Source: Ascaphus truei
Lineage: Eukaryota; Chordata; Amphibia; Anura; Ascaphidae
Assembly: GCA_036426205.1 (NCBI GenBank)
Contig: CM071567.1
Location: 287,234,145-287,298,144, forward strand
Reading direction: 5' to 3'
DNA length: 64,000 nt
Positions 49,878 to 62,134 of the stretch are shown here, piece after piece. Position 1 is the stretch's first letter. Each line of letters opens with the position of its first letter. The notes under the pieces were generated by a model that was given only the letters and a program-made list of their open reading frames with translations, was not told where the DNA came from and did no database searches. A program made the position numbers and the translations under genes.

Positions 49878-52330
49878 CTTTGTATACAGGCATTTTTTGC
49901 AACACTGATGGAAAGTATTAAAATTATGGTGAAATTGCCACATTTAAATACATTCACATATCTACTAAGGAAAGTGTATTTATACTAGACTTTTAAAATG
50001 TGATGACAGACCAAATGTCGTATTTAAAAACCTCTGTTTTGTTTGCTGCTTGAAGCCAAATATACTGTGCTAGGAGTTTAAAACAGTGTTTTTAGTATTT
50101 AAATATATGTGCCTTTAGTATTTTGACATTCGTTCTCAAATTGTGGTCCTTTGTAAACTGGTGGTTCCTAAAAACGTTGGTATTACAAAATATACCTATA
50201 GTTATTGATAGCTTTCTCCTTCGGACTGTCTATTGTTTATCACTACTAAAGGTTGTTTTTTTTAGATACTTCTCCATTAATTTTAAAACATACAGTAGTG
50301 TATATTCACATAAATAATTTGACAGGAACAGACTTACAGTATGTACAGTATAAGTGGAATTATTAATATTAAAGCGGCCTACGATTCGGAAGCGTTTAGG
50401 AATCTCTGGAGATGTTAACAAGGGATAATGTACAAACTACACAGGAAAAGTAAGTGCATGAGTAAATAATTCCCTTTTCAAAATGATTTCATATATATTT
50501 GAAGCTCTAATTGCTTTGTCCCCTTTATTGAATAGATCTGGGAATCTGAAAGTGTTGGAAATGTACATTGGTGTCTGTGGTACCTAAAACTTCTTGTAAC
50601 ATAATTGACCAAAGAGTAAACATGCCCCCTATTTTATTTATTTTAGTATAAGATATAAGCATTTTTTTTAGGATACAAGATGTGCATGTCAAATTTTGGG
50701 AGTAAGGTAGTGAGTGCCTCTGTGTTCTTCCCTATCTGGCTACATACTGTACTGTACTGGTAATATAAATAGCATCAGAAAAATGTTTCTGTATTCTCAG
50801 TCCTACAGTAACTAGAAAGAGAATGTCGGGTGAATGCTCGTGTACAATGCGCCATAAAAAATATATGCTCTATTAATATAAAATCAGTCAATAAAAATAC
50901 TAGTCTAAACTCTAAAATACAGGATAGATTTCTAAGGAATGTTGTTCTGTTTTGAGATTAAACTCTGAAATGTAACACCAAAACCTTTAGAGGGCACTGT
51001 TGTATTGAAAAAACAGTTGAATATAGAAGATGACTGTAATAGCACATCAAATGCACAAAGGGGTGACCCAATACCATACTCATATTGGCAGTCACATCTA
51101 CACTAGATCTACTACCATTGCGATTTATAGAGCTTTAGCATGATTTAATTGCTGAAACGTACCTATGATTTCTCAGTGTTAAAAAAAGAACACATCACAC
51201 TGAATTGTATTAAATCTAATGAAGAAAAATCTCGTGACTCCTAATATTGTGTTCTGTGAAGATTTTCTCAAAGAACTCTCAAGAAACCTGCTCTACTTTA
51301 TTTTCGTTTATGTGAGTGTAATTCTCACCTTCTGTTAGACCCCTATAAACTATTTATACAACTTCATTATTTTGATCGTTGATGATTTTTTCACGGCAAT
51401 ACATTGGCATTAAGAGCTTAATTATTGTCATTTTTATAATAATTTATTGTCATTTTGAATCTTGTTTACTGTACATCAACAAGATAAAATATTATGCAAC
51501 TATCTCAGTATTTGGATTATCTTTATCAACTGCCAATTAAATATTTTGTTAAAGAAAAAAAGAGTCTACAGTACATTCCCAGACAGTATTTTGTAATGAC
51601 CCAGCAGGATTGGTAACTGACCTAGTAGGATTTCTCTCTGAGGCTACCTACACAATGATATGCTACAGCATATACAGTAATGTGATGCAATAATTATTTG
51701 TTATACCCTTCTGGGTGCAATTTAGATGTAACTACAATACTATGTGATATGGTCTGATACTAAAGGGGCCCCATGACGTAGTAGCTAGGTCATAAAAAGC
51801 CTCCATGTTTCTAGGGGAGATTGCATTCTGTGATCCTGTGCCCTTGCGGCATGTACCAAGGGCATCTCATCACCATTGTAATGATGTCACATACTTTTGT
51901 TTGCTTTTAAACCCATTCATTATTTTTCCTGTCTCTATGAGTAATACCCAGCATTCATCTGTCCATACTTTGAGTTTTCTGAAGCTTGTGAATTGTCTTT
52001 GCATTTAAGGTCCAAGTTTCAGATCCATGCATGAGAACAGGCAGGATACAGTAGCAAAACACCTTCTTTTTTGTGGCACAGTAGAAGATTCTCATGCAAG
52101 ATTGTCTTCTTTCTTCCAAATGCACTCCGTCCCATTTTCCTTCTATTGGTTCAATTCAAGTAGACATACAGTAGTCTTCTAGTTCTATCTAGCATTTAGA
52201 CAAAGCAATGGGACAAACACAATAAGTCTCTGGTTTTATGCCCCTACGCCAGTTCGCTGCTCACACAGCCTACACACACAATCTCATTTACAAGACAAAT
52301 CTCCTATAGGCATCGGTAACTGCACAGAAA

Positions 52331-52374
52331 CCCTATGTGTTTCACTCATGATAGAGCTTTCTCAGAGGTGGGAG
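52331..52374 (-). ncRNA. Degenerate hammerhead-like motif
   Basis: On the minus strand: CTGAGAA (one core change), stem II GCTC/GAGT with a TATCAT loop, then GAAACACATAGGG. It is clearly kin to the GAAACGCGTAGGG copies but decayed. Confidence 0.35.
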
Positions 52375-52458
52375 AGACCTTTCATTTGAGAGAGTGAGAG
52401 AGTTTTTACATTTAATAAGTGTATTTAGATGTATATATATATATATATCCCCTCAAAT

Positions 52459-53045
52459 TGTTACGCCGGAGTAGCTCGCAGACCAGACCTGTCCCTAGAA
52501 CTGAGGTGGCAGGTATGAATACACACACCGACAGAGCGAGGAACGTGTCCGGGTTGTGGTATTAGATGGTGCCAGCCCAGATGGGGAGTATTGCGTGAAT
52601 ACTTGCCGGTACCGTTTTTTCCAGAAGAATGGTCGTTGCCGTTGCCGAGATCAGGGGTTGGTGAAGTATGGAAGGATCGAGGTGAGAGCCGTGGTCGAAG
52701 GGAGCCAGAAGGTATGTAAACAGGAACAATCCGAAGTCGAGAGCCAAAGGGGGAAGTCTGCCAAGCCGCATCAAAACCGAGAGAATCAAAGAACAAGCAC
52801 TGTGAAACACCCATACAAAAACTATGACGAGTGAGGAAGCACAGGACAGAGAGGGTATATAAATCTGGAACAGCCAACCAGGAGAGGGGGCGTGCCTGGA
52901 GGAGCCCAGGGAGCTTCAGCGCATTGGCTGCTGTTCTTAGAGCCCAGGTGACACTCAGCAAGAGCCAGATTGTAACTGTGCGGTGTTTGGGGGTGGAGCC
53001 TGAGTGGGGATAAGTTCAGGGGCTGTTGTGTGTGCGCTGTTGTGT
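52459..53045 (-). repeat. 3' LTR of minus-strand Gypsy, 5'-truncated
   Basis: It shares the 130-bp block noted for the 5' LTR and runs to the element terminus at 52459. The first part of the LTR is missing where it joins the chromodomain coding end. Confidence 0.75.
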
Positions 53046-54665
53046 GAGCGGAATCCAAGACCTCTCCTCGGGTCCGAAACCCCTCCAGTGGACCAAAAAC
53101 TGAAGCTGCCCCCTGGAGATGCGGGAGTCCAGTAAGGCTTGTACCTCGTATTCTTCATTATTGAGTACCGTGACTGGATATGGCTTTCTGGTCTGTTTAG
53201 AAAAGAAATGATTGGCAATGTGGGGTTTTAATAGCGAGGCATGAAAAACGTCTGGGATCCTCATGGAGGGTGGTAGTTTAAGGCGAAATGCCACTGGGTT
53301 AATCTGCTCCACGACGGGAAAGGGAGTCAAAAACCTAGGAGCCAATTTAGAGGAAGGAACTCTCAAGCGGATGTTTCTTGAAGAGAGCCATACTACAGTA
53401 GCGGTATACTTTATTCTTACTAATGCCGGCGGCATGCCAGGATCTACTCTGGCTGCCGCCAGTCAAGACCGCGCGCCGCCGCGGTTCCAACACGCACCCC
53501 CCCTCCGCTTCGAGCACATTTTGGCCCCCCTTCCCGACCCCGAACCCGGCTCCTGCTCTGCCCCTCTGCTTCCCCGCACCCCGCTTTCCTCAATTTACAC
53601 TCCAGGGGTGTCAGGGAAGCCGGGGAAGCCGGGGAAGCCAGGGAAGCCGGGGAAACAGGGAGCGTCACGTGATAGTGACGTCACAGTGCGCCGCAACTAG
53701 CCGCGTCACCACGCTTCCCGCACGCATCCTGCCGTGCGGGAAGTGTAAGAATAAATAATGTCGATACTGTAAATCCCCTGGCGTGTAGTTGGGTGCCGGC
53801 CGATGGTGGTGATTGGCCTGAAGTCTAGCAGTATCGGCGGCCTTGTGTAGAGATGATTGTACCTTGGACCAAATGTCTTGGAGAGTGGAAATCCGTTCAT
53901 CTACCGCTGGTACCCCAGAAGCAACATTGGAAATAGGTAAGCAGGGTGGATGAAACCCATAATTGACAAAAAATGGAGATTCTCAGGTGGATTCGCTTCG
54001 GGCCAAATTGACCGCGTACTCTGCCCATGGAAGGAGTTGGGACCAATCGTCCTTGGAATCGGAGATGAAACATCTGAGATATTTTTCCAGCAACTAGTTA
54101 GTTCTCTCTGTCTGTCCATTGGACTGGGGGTGGTATGCAGAGGAGAAGGAAGAGACAATTCCCAGTCTTTTAGTGAAGGTCCTCCAGAACTTGGAGACGA
54201 ACTGGGGTCCTCTATCAGAGACAATGGAAGACGGAATACCATGGATCCTAAAGATATGCTCGGAGAAAATGTCTGCTAGGGCGGGAGAGAAGGGCAGTCC
54301 CTTGAGGGGGATGAAGTGGGCCATCTTTGAAAACCTGTCTACGACAACTATAATGGTGTTGAAGCCCCTAGACCTAGGGAGATCGACTATGAAATCCATG
54401 GAGATATGGGACCATGGACGAGCAGGCACTGGCAATGGGAGGAGAAGTCCCTGAGGTCTCTGTGGAAGTGTCTTGTTCTGGGCGCATACAGGACAAGCGC
54501 GAGTGTATTCCGCAATGTCTTTAGACATACTGGGCCACCAAAAGTTCCGACGAATTAAGTCTAACATCCCTGTGAAGCACAGGGGACCTGCGGATTTAGA
54601 AGAGTGTCCCCAATCTAGGACCTCTGGAATGAATCTGGGCGAGACGAAGAGCCTGTTAGAGGGGA
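53040..54665 (-). pseudogene. Gypsy integrase and chromodomain, interrupted by a MITE
   Basis: Read on the minus strand: the zinc-binding end (LIRRNFWWPSMSKDIAEYTR, ACPVCAQNK), then the catalytic core with the Asp in HISMDFIVDLP, the second Asp in IVSDRGPQFV, and the Glu in [14 protein letters not shown] stop directly after ERTN (near 54094) and a nearby frameshift break it. The C-terminal module (53016-53395) has VEQINPVAFRLKLP and the chromodomain VHWRGFGPEERSWIPLTQQ. All three catalytic residues are present before the break. Confidence 0.88.
53396..53769. mobile_element. TA-flanked MITE inside the Gypsy integrase, 374 bp
   Basis: The ends CAGTAGCGGTATACTTTATT and the complement of its right end, CAGTATCGACATTATTTATT, are imperfect inverted repeats. 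The target duplication is TA (53394-53395, 53770-53771). It contains a GC-rich interior and a GGGAAGCCGG tandem. One end recurs inverted at 61215-61359 at about 90% identity by eye. It split the integrase reading frame after the Gypsy had inserted. Confidence 0.85.
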
Positions 54666-54669
54666 TCGC

Positions 54670-55040
54670 CGTGTTTGAAGCATTGGCTGCTGTTCTTAGA
54701 GCCCAGGTGACACTCAGCAAGAGCCAGATTGTAACAGTGCGGTGTTTGGGGGCTGAGCCTGAGCAGGTATATGTTCAGGGGCTGTTGTGTGTGCGCTGTA
54801 AGTCCGACGTGCACATGAGAGGAAGCAACGTGGGGTGCGCGCGTGCGCACGGAGCGGCGATTCCGCGCCAACAGCTGCAGCGTAGAGCATGGAGGAAGTA
54901 CCTCGTGGAGCGTCCCATCATGCCGAGGGGTAAGTGATCCAGCAGAAGGGGGCTTGCATGGTAGTAGCGGAAGGGTCTGAGCAGTGTAAGGAGAGAGCCG
55001 TGAGCACCGCCTGTGGTGCAGTGTGCTCACATTCCTAACA
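54670..55040 (-). repeat. 5' LTR remnant of minus-strand Gypsy
   Basis: The 54680-54810 part is shared, with few differences, with 52915-53050 (for example GGTGACACTCAGCAAGAGCC). It is joined directly to integrase coding at about 54665, the deletion breakpoint. Confidence 0.75.
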
Positions 55041-56831
55041 CAAATACATTAGGGAGACATGCCTGTGCTGAAAAGGGATCACAACTGAGGTGCCCTGCTG
55101 GGAAATATACTATGCAAAGTATATTTCAATACAGGATAGTTCTACCCCACACTTCCTTAAAGGGTTTCCATACCAATTTTCTGAGTTGATAAGACTAATG
55201 CACCAACCTAATGACTGGAATGGTGTCAGACCCAACAGGACAAGAACCCACTACCAATGTTTTACTCTAGCTCTAGCAGTGTAAGCTACATCAGCTGATG
55301 GCTAGCAGCACACTGTCTACTAATAGCATACCTCCAAGGGATATCTATGTTGTTTATTTTAACACAAAGTAATAAAATGTACTGAGGGCTATGAGTTATT
55401 GAGGCCAAGTTAGATTAAATAGAAGATTAGCTGAAAACGGGCTTCCTTGCTATACTGGGTTAGAAGAAAATGGGTGCCCCTTCTGCTGCTCTAAGGATTA
55501 CACCGTTACAATTGCGGTTCAACAAGCAAGCACTATTATTACAGTATTTGAAGACTTACATTCTTGGTACTTTCTGGATTTTATACATTTTCATCTTATT
55601 AGACCAGACTATGCACTCTCGTTTATATAGATTGTACAGGGGGCATTAAATCTCTTCTATGCACCTATATATTTAAGCGATAGGGTTTATTTCAGGGTAA
55701 CTGCATCTCTGAATAAGCCCACCTGTAATTTAATGTATTTTAATTTTCAATCTGCATTATTAAACAAGCTCTAAATCAGGAGTCTTTGGTTCAGTAAATA
55801 TAAATATACAGGCTTCGTTCATTTCTTATCATTTTGCTTAAATTACCACTAAGTACTAGGTCTCACTACTACGACAAGTACACATTGTGGTTTGGTCACC
55901 CTCTTATCTTGTACTTTATATATTCATGTTGTCTTTCATTATTCACTTCATTCTGTCTCTTAATAAATGTACAACCTTTCAACTCAGTTTGGTTAATATA
56001 TCGTAGATACATTGTATTATGTTAATGTATCCTATCTTTTAGAGGTTCTTTCTCATTCTTTCTAATTATATAAAGTTACTTTGCCCAGATCATTATACCT
56101 CACTAAGGAGTATTTTACCCGCTTGGAGTATTTAGGTGTACACCTTTTCTCTCTCTTCATATTCTAATAGTGATTAAATAAAACACATGTTTTCTGATAC
56201 ACAGAAGTAAAAACAAGGTGACCCAGCAAATAAAGCAAATGACGTGGGAAAATAATATAACAAAGTGATCTTGTGACTTGAGTTAGTTCTTCTAATCTTA
56301 TAAAGTATAAAGACAGTGGGCCATATTTACAGTATTCTGCCATAAGGCACCATTGGTGCTGAAATGCATTATAGCCTATTCAAATAAATGTACTGTACTG
56401 TATGGGGTCTTCTCAGGTAAGAAGGTGTCTCATGGCAGAAAACTACATATATTTGCTTAGATATGCTTCTCAGTCCCAGAAGAGTGCTCTGTACAGGTAC
56501 TGTATGAGCACTCAGTGAAATGTGGAGCTCAAAACTAAGTATACTGTGACAATGGTTCTAACCATCAGCTGGTTTTGCTCACACTGGTAGAGTTGTTGTT
56601 TTGGTCAACAGAGATGTTGTGGGTTCAACTTCTGATCCTGTTAGGCCTAACGTCTAAGTTTGTAGAGTTTTATTTATTTGAAAATATAGTATTTAAATTC
56701 AGTATGTGTCTGGCAGATGGCACAATTAATATTTTTTCCCTATTCTGTTATATTGTAGCCATCTTTGAGCATAATAGAAAAAACAGGCTCCAAGGCACTC
56801 CTCAACCAATCTGATTCCTTTTTGAGTGTAA

Positions 56832-57080
56832 AGCAGGCCTGCACAACATACGGCCCGCGGGCTGCATGCGGCCCGTCTGGCCTCTCTGTGCAGCCCGTGA
56901 TGACTCTGGCCGGGCGCCAGTTAATTAAATTTAAAAAAAAAAAAAGTTTAAAAAAATGGCGGCGATTCATCCCCCCCCTTCCTCCCTCCCCGCCCCCGGG
57001 TTTTGCGGTGCGCGGGGGCAGCAGCAGCATGAGGAGATGCGGCAACCGTGAGTATTTTTTTTTTCAATAGCAGGATGCCG
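56832..57080 (+). mobile_element. hAT-like element, left end
   Basis: CAGGCCTGCACAACATACGG followed by CCCGCGGGCTGCATGCGGCC is a terminal sequence typical of vertebrate hAT elements. No right end or target duplication was identified. 55050-56830 holds AT-rich sequence with no recognisable gene. Confidence 0.6.
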
Positions 57081-57129
57081 GGGGGGCGGGTTTGAGGTCA
57101 GAGCATGCCGGGGGCGGGGCTTAGTATCG

Positions 57130-59290
57130 GGGAGGATGTGCTGAGCTGAGGTCTCCTGGTAGTGAAGGTAGAAGGGAAGAGGTACCTCAAATGCCTCTGT
57201 CCCAAGGGCGATTTCTCAGGCGACGACTTGATATGGGGAACCAAGTGTGCCAGATGCGGAGCACGCTTCTTATAGCCCACGCTGCTGCAGCCTACGGCTT
57301 TTGCAGAAAAAGCTGTGACCGACCCTAATACCTTGGCAATCAATGCTGCTTGCACAAATACATCAACTATGGAGGTTCCTGAGGGCCCAAGTGCCCTGAC
57401 AGATGCACCAGGTGGTCCGAGTACCCTGATGATCCCAGAACCTTCTGAGATGGTTCCAGACCCGGTCCCCACAGAGGAACCAGAGATGGTCAGCGAGCTG
57501 GAACCAACCCAAGAGCAACCGGGTAAGGTGACTGCCTGGGGTGATGAGGAACCGCTGTTGTTAGACGTGCTGGAGCTGGAATGAGCCCTGCTGATTGCCA
57601 TGGATGACTCAGAAATTATCCATTACCTCTCCCCCGTGGTAGTGTCCCTACTCTCTTCCAGTACCAGCAGCTGTCGTTCATCTGTGGTGTTTTGGCCGGT
57701 GCCGAGTACTCCTACCGATGTGGCCGAGGAACAGACACTTACCAGTGGCTCCAAACAATGTTGGAGTCTGGTCCTGATGACGGTGACCGTGAGACCTGAG
57801 AGGCGGAGGAGCGTCCCATGGTTGGTGGTTCCTACCGGCCTGATCGGCGAACCAGCATCCAGATCGGTGAGTCCGAGGGTTCCGGAGAGTCAGCGGAGCG
57901 GTGAGAGCCCACATCCTTACTCCCAGCAGGAACTGATGGAGACTTCCGGCAAGAAGGTACAGGGCGACAGCGACTTCTACGCGGAGGAAGACGACGGCAC
58001 ACCCATTCAAAGACCGGATGTCGACACACTTCTTGTGAGGGACATCGACCTCTATCAAGATCCCGTGAGACCGGAACCCGATGACATCTACAGGACTGCC
58101 ATGGTGGACAAGGAACAGCCGATTCCCTCTCCAGTGAGTACCACTACAGCTACCCCTGGGGTAAGACACTTTATGGACCATGTGCGGGCCCACTTGGAGC
58201 GGCAAAAGACTGTGGCTCCATTGAGCATTAAAACTCTTATCCCGAACAGCAGGCCTGTTGCCAGCACCATATTATGGGGTGTAGGCCTCAACCTGCGGTA
58301 GAACAGCATATTGTCAGTATAGCACTGGTAACTAGTCAGGGTGGACATCAAACCAATGACTCTGACCGAGACTTGAAAAACTTTACTGCCCCAGACCCTA
58401 CGATTAGTACCACCTCCATTAGTGACCCTCTTTTTGATAAACCCTAAACGGAGGGCTCGGAACTTGTTAAAACCTGCCACCCCTTCCCAGGACTATTGGG
58501 ATTGGGCCTTTGGGACAAGCATGATGAGTATGATGATGATGATAATGAGGATGTTGCTTGTAGTGTAACTAGTGGAGATAGCAACTATGCAATCTTAGGG
58601 AATTCTGACACTTCAGGGTTTTCTTCACATATGACCTCTGGGTCTGAGTCCACTAAGGCAGCTCAGATCAAGTCACGTCCATGGTGGCACCCTAGGTTCC
58701 AGGGGTATGTCCCCTACTGTACATGCACCACACAAGTTTTCTGCTAGAGGCGGGGGACATAGTAGACCACTGGTGGGTGGAAGGAGAGTTCGGCCCAGAG
58801 GAATCTGCAGAGGCTTTAAGACGCAGGGATTATGAGATCCGCCTAGGAATAGTGCAGTCTAAGGCGGGTGATTTACAGGTACTGTGAGCCACTCATGCCG
58901 GAACCTTTGTTCTGGGTTCTGCCAGGCCAGGCTTAAAGCCGTAGGCTGACTAAAATCTGTAGAGCAGAAAGACATGTAGTTCAGAGGTATAGGCAGTCCC
59001 ATAGATTCGAATACACGTATGTGCCAGAACCTATCATGTGGGAAATCGATGAGAAAAGTGGCTGGAAGATGTTATCAGGGATTACATCTAGGTGTACAGT
59101 AGGAGTACCTTCTACTAGCTAGAGGAGTGGGGGAAATACCTCATTAGAGTGTGGAAGTTAGGCATGTCCATCTATATGGACAGAGTCGAATATGTGTCAG
59201 AGTGGCACCGAAAAAGGGTGTTCTCAGTTACAGTGCCAGATAGTACTGGGGCACTAGTTAGGAAGCAAGACCCTCAGCATTACTACTGAG
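57130..59290 (+). pseudogene. Second, diverged copy of the unrecognised LTR-element gene
   Basis: The Cys cluster is at 57192-57257 (CLCPKG, then CARCGARFL); the third Cys of copy 1 is Gly here. Open frames at 57315-57584, 57600-58301 and 58496-58747 follow. At the end, frames carry FGPEESAEALRRRDYEIRLG (about 58791-58850), LFWVLPGQA, EYTYVPEPIMWEIDE (about 59009-59053), SIYMDRVEYVSE and QHYY with a stop at 59287-59289. Several stops break it. No LTRs were recognised around it. DNA similarity to 31692-34397 is low by eye while protein blocks remain. Confidence 0.65.
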
Positions 59291-59625
59291 TAATAGGTTC
59301 TCCATGTTTGGAGGGACCTGGGTTAAAATTATGGAATGCTGTGATGTAATCAAAGTTATATGCACCCCAGTGTCAGTCTGGACATCACCCTCCATTGAAT
59401 GGTAGGTGAATGTGTAAGGCTGACAGAGAGACGTATATGTGTAAGTTGTATTATATTCACACCAGGGAATTTGTGCACCCTGATTACCTTTATAGCAAAG
59501 GTAAGTATGTTACTGGCTTTAGCCAGATTTTAATTGCACTACTCGCATTAGCTCATGCTTTATTTAACCCCTTCAGGGATTTAACACTTTTTTCACTAGT
59601 CCATGGGACAATTATTACATATATA

Positions 59626-59690
59626 CAGGTAAACCCCATTATAACGCGCCTCGTTATACCGCGATTCGGTTATAACGCGGTTTTCCCATG
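59626..59690 (+). mobile_element. Tigger/pogo-like element, left end
   Basis: After TA it reads CAGGTAAACCCCATTATAAC and then CCGCGATTCGGTTATAACGC, like the terminal parts of 7540-7769. A fragment GACCCCGTTACTAACGCGGT at 60892-60911 may be from its interior. The right end was not found. Confidence 0.6.
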
Positions 59691-59985
59691 GCACACACTG
59701 CACACACTCTCACTGCTCACTGCACACACACTGCTCATTGCACACACACTGCTCATTGCTCACACTGCACACACTTCTCACACTGACACACACTGCACAC
59801 ACACTGCTCATTGCTCACACTGCACACTGCTCATTGCTCACACTGCACACACTGCACACTGCACACTGCACACACACTGCTCACACTGACACACACTGCA
59901 CACACTGACACACACTGCACATTGCACACACACTGCTCACACTGACACACACTGCAAACTGCACACACACACACACACCCTCACC
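59690..59985. repeat. Tandem repeat of CACACTGCACACACACTGCTCA
   Basis: About 290 bp of CACACTGCACA/CTGCTCATTG variants. A GC-rich, G-biased stretch follows to about 60300. Open frames on both strands are repeat artefacts. Confidence 0.9.
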
Positions 59986-60427
59986 CTGGGGATGATTGGT
60001 GAGGCATGTGGCTGCAGGGGGGGTGTGCTGCGTTCCGGTGGGGGTGGTGCTGCGGTGGAGGGGGTAATGGCTGCGGGGGCCCCCGATGCTGCGGGGGCTG
60101 GTGGGATGGCCCGGTGCAGCGCGGGGGGGCAGGTAGGTGGGGGTAGGTTTGTGGTATGGCCCGCGGCGGGGGGTGGGATGTCATTGTGCTGTGGGGGGCT
60201 GGCGGGGCCCTGCGCTGCGGCGGAGTGGCAGGACGACCCTGCGCTACGGCGGGCCCTGTACTGCGGCGCGAGGGCCCTGTGCTGCGGCGGGGGGGTGAGC
60301 GGTCTTCCGGACACTGTACTATTACCTGTCTCTAAAGCAGAATAGGATAGCAGCACATCCCGACAGCGATCAGTTCACAAAGTTATGCAGGCACCCCTCA
60401 CGTTCGCCGTGCGCGTGCGCATCCGCA

Positions 60428-60855
60428 TGCGGTGACAGGGGGAAGCCGGGACCGGAGGGGCATCCCCCCTGCCATCTCCTGTCCCGCGGTGACAGGGGGA
60501 ACCGGACACGAGGGTCTCCCCCCTCCCATCTCCTGTCACGCGGTGACAGGGGGAAGCCGGGGCCGGAGGGGCATCCCCCCTCCCATCTCCTGTCACGCGA
60601 TGACAGGGGGAAGCCGGGACCGGAGGGGCATCCCCCCTCCCATCTCCTGTCACGCGGTGACAGGGGGAAGCCGGGACCAGAGGGGCATCCCCGCTCCCAT
60701 CTCCTGTCCCGCGGCCTGTCACACGGTGACAGGGGGAAGCGGGGACCGGAGGGACATCCCCGCTCCCATCTCCTGTCCCGCGGCCTGTCACGCGGTGACA
60801 GGGGTCAGCGGGGACCGGAGGGACATCCCCGCTCCCATCTCCTGTCCCGCGGGGT
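60428..60855. repeat. GC-rich minisatellite, 57-70 bp unit, 7 copies
   Basis: Seven units begin with GCGGTGACAGGGGG or a variant and contain GGACCGGAGGGGCATCCCC and CCCATCTCCTGTC. The last ones include an extra GCGGCCTGTCAC. A 237-codon minus-strand frame across it is a repeat artefact. Confidence 0.92.
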
Positions 60856-61214
60856 GAATATGCGCTGATGCGGCGGCCATTTTTCTTCCGCGACCCCGTT
60901 ACTAACGCGGTGGTCTTTGGGATGTGTGTCCCAAAATTATCAAAGACAAACAGCTGCAAAAGCAAGCAACGCCCTGTGAGTGCAAGCAAGATGTGGAAGC
61001 TACCAGTGAGTGTGTGCCCAGTACCACTGATATCTCTGGAGCTAATAAAGCAAAAAGAAAGATGAAGAAAAAGAAAACTGTTCCTCAAGTCACAGGGGAA
61101 GTGACCGAGCCACTTGAAGGTGCGCTGTCAGGACATGCGTCAGAAAGGCGCCGAGATGTGCTGCAGACCGGAGTGACCGGCAGAATTGTCACGGGAACAG
61201 TGGCAAAGGAAAAG

Positions 61215-61359
61215 GAGGAGCAAAGGGGGGCCAAAATGCGCCCGAAGCGGAGGGGGGGTGCGTGGTGGAACCGCGGCGGCGCGCGGTCTTGACTGGCAGC
61301 AGCCGGAGTAGATCCTGGCATGCCGCCGGCATTATTAAGAATAAAGTATGCCGCTACTG
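61215..61359. mobile_element. End fragment of the MITE found at 53396-53769
   Basis: Inverted match to 53396-53540, ending CAGTAGCGG (complement) at 61359 and followed by TA. The partner end was not found. Sequence before it (60925-61200) is open in one frame and Lys-rich, but I do not recognise it. Confidence 0.75.
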
Positions 61360-62134
61360 TATAAACAATATTTTAAGATGCAATTTGGTTCTGCCTGAGC
61401 ACTTCTGTGCAATATGCAAATTTTGGGAGCAAATGAAGCAAACTCATTATTCATATGGTATTCAATAAGATGCTAGATTGCGCTTTGCACGGAAAGTCTC
61501 AGGTACGAGAGGAAGAAAGAAATTATTTTTATTTTACTTCGCCTGCATGTTTGAGTATATGAACTATCTCTCTTTCTGCGCAGACTTTAGAAATGAAAAG
61601 AATTAGATTGCAAAAGCAGTTTTACAATCAGATTGTACTCTGTCCAATTAACAATTATTATATCTTATTGCAAGTTACAAGACCCTGCTGTTCTTTTAAT
61701 GTTAAATTGTAGAGGTCTTTAATCTTGGCGTAATCATGGTGCAGATAACATGACTGACTGCTTCTTAAAAACTATCCTTTTACATGGACAAACAATGGGC
61801 CATAGACGAGTTTGTCAGTTTGTTTCTTTTGCTGAATGTTAGAAACCGAGGTGGTAGAAAGAATTTCAAGCCAGTTTTATTGGGTCTATTTAATCTTTCT
61901 TAGAGGTAATAATAGGGCTGTATACTCTAATCAGCACGCCTATACCGAAGTATCTCTGACCTGCCCCAAGATGCATGCTGTGCTTATCCATGTAATGCTT
62001 GTTTGAGCCTTACAATTCAAGGCACAGTGGTTCTTATTGTAATGTCTGTCTTCTTTTCTGTCTCAGGCTCAAAAAAGTTTGAGTGTAGAAAAACATGTAT
62101 TTTTTATGTTATATACAATTAAGTATTAGGAGAA

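Larger units (their letters stand above)
52459..55040 (-). mobile_element. Ty3/Gypsy chromovirus, minus strand, internally deleted
   Basis: On the minus strand the element begins TGTTAGGAATGTG at 55040 and ends CGTAACA at 52459. Both flanks carry the 5-bp duplication CAAAT (52454-52458, 55041-55045). It is 2.6 kb instead of about 5-6 kb: most of gag-pol before integrase is gone. Each LTR is cut where it meets the coding part. A MITE (53396-53769) sits inside the integrase C-terminal region. Confidence 0.88.

Noticed and set aside
53263..53700. Frame with a GKPGKPGKPGKPGK collagen-like stretch
   Set aside because: It lies inside the MITE and comes from the GGGAAGCCGG tandem; no Gly-X-Y domain beyond this.
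60375..61088. 237-codon minus-strand frame with repeated PASPCHRVTG units
   Set aside because: Entirely produced by the GC-rich minisatellite at 60428-60855.
60924..61292. Lys-rich 122-codon frame near the MITE end
   Set aside because: No motif recognised and its end is MITE sequence. Could be a transposon relic, but unsupported.
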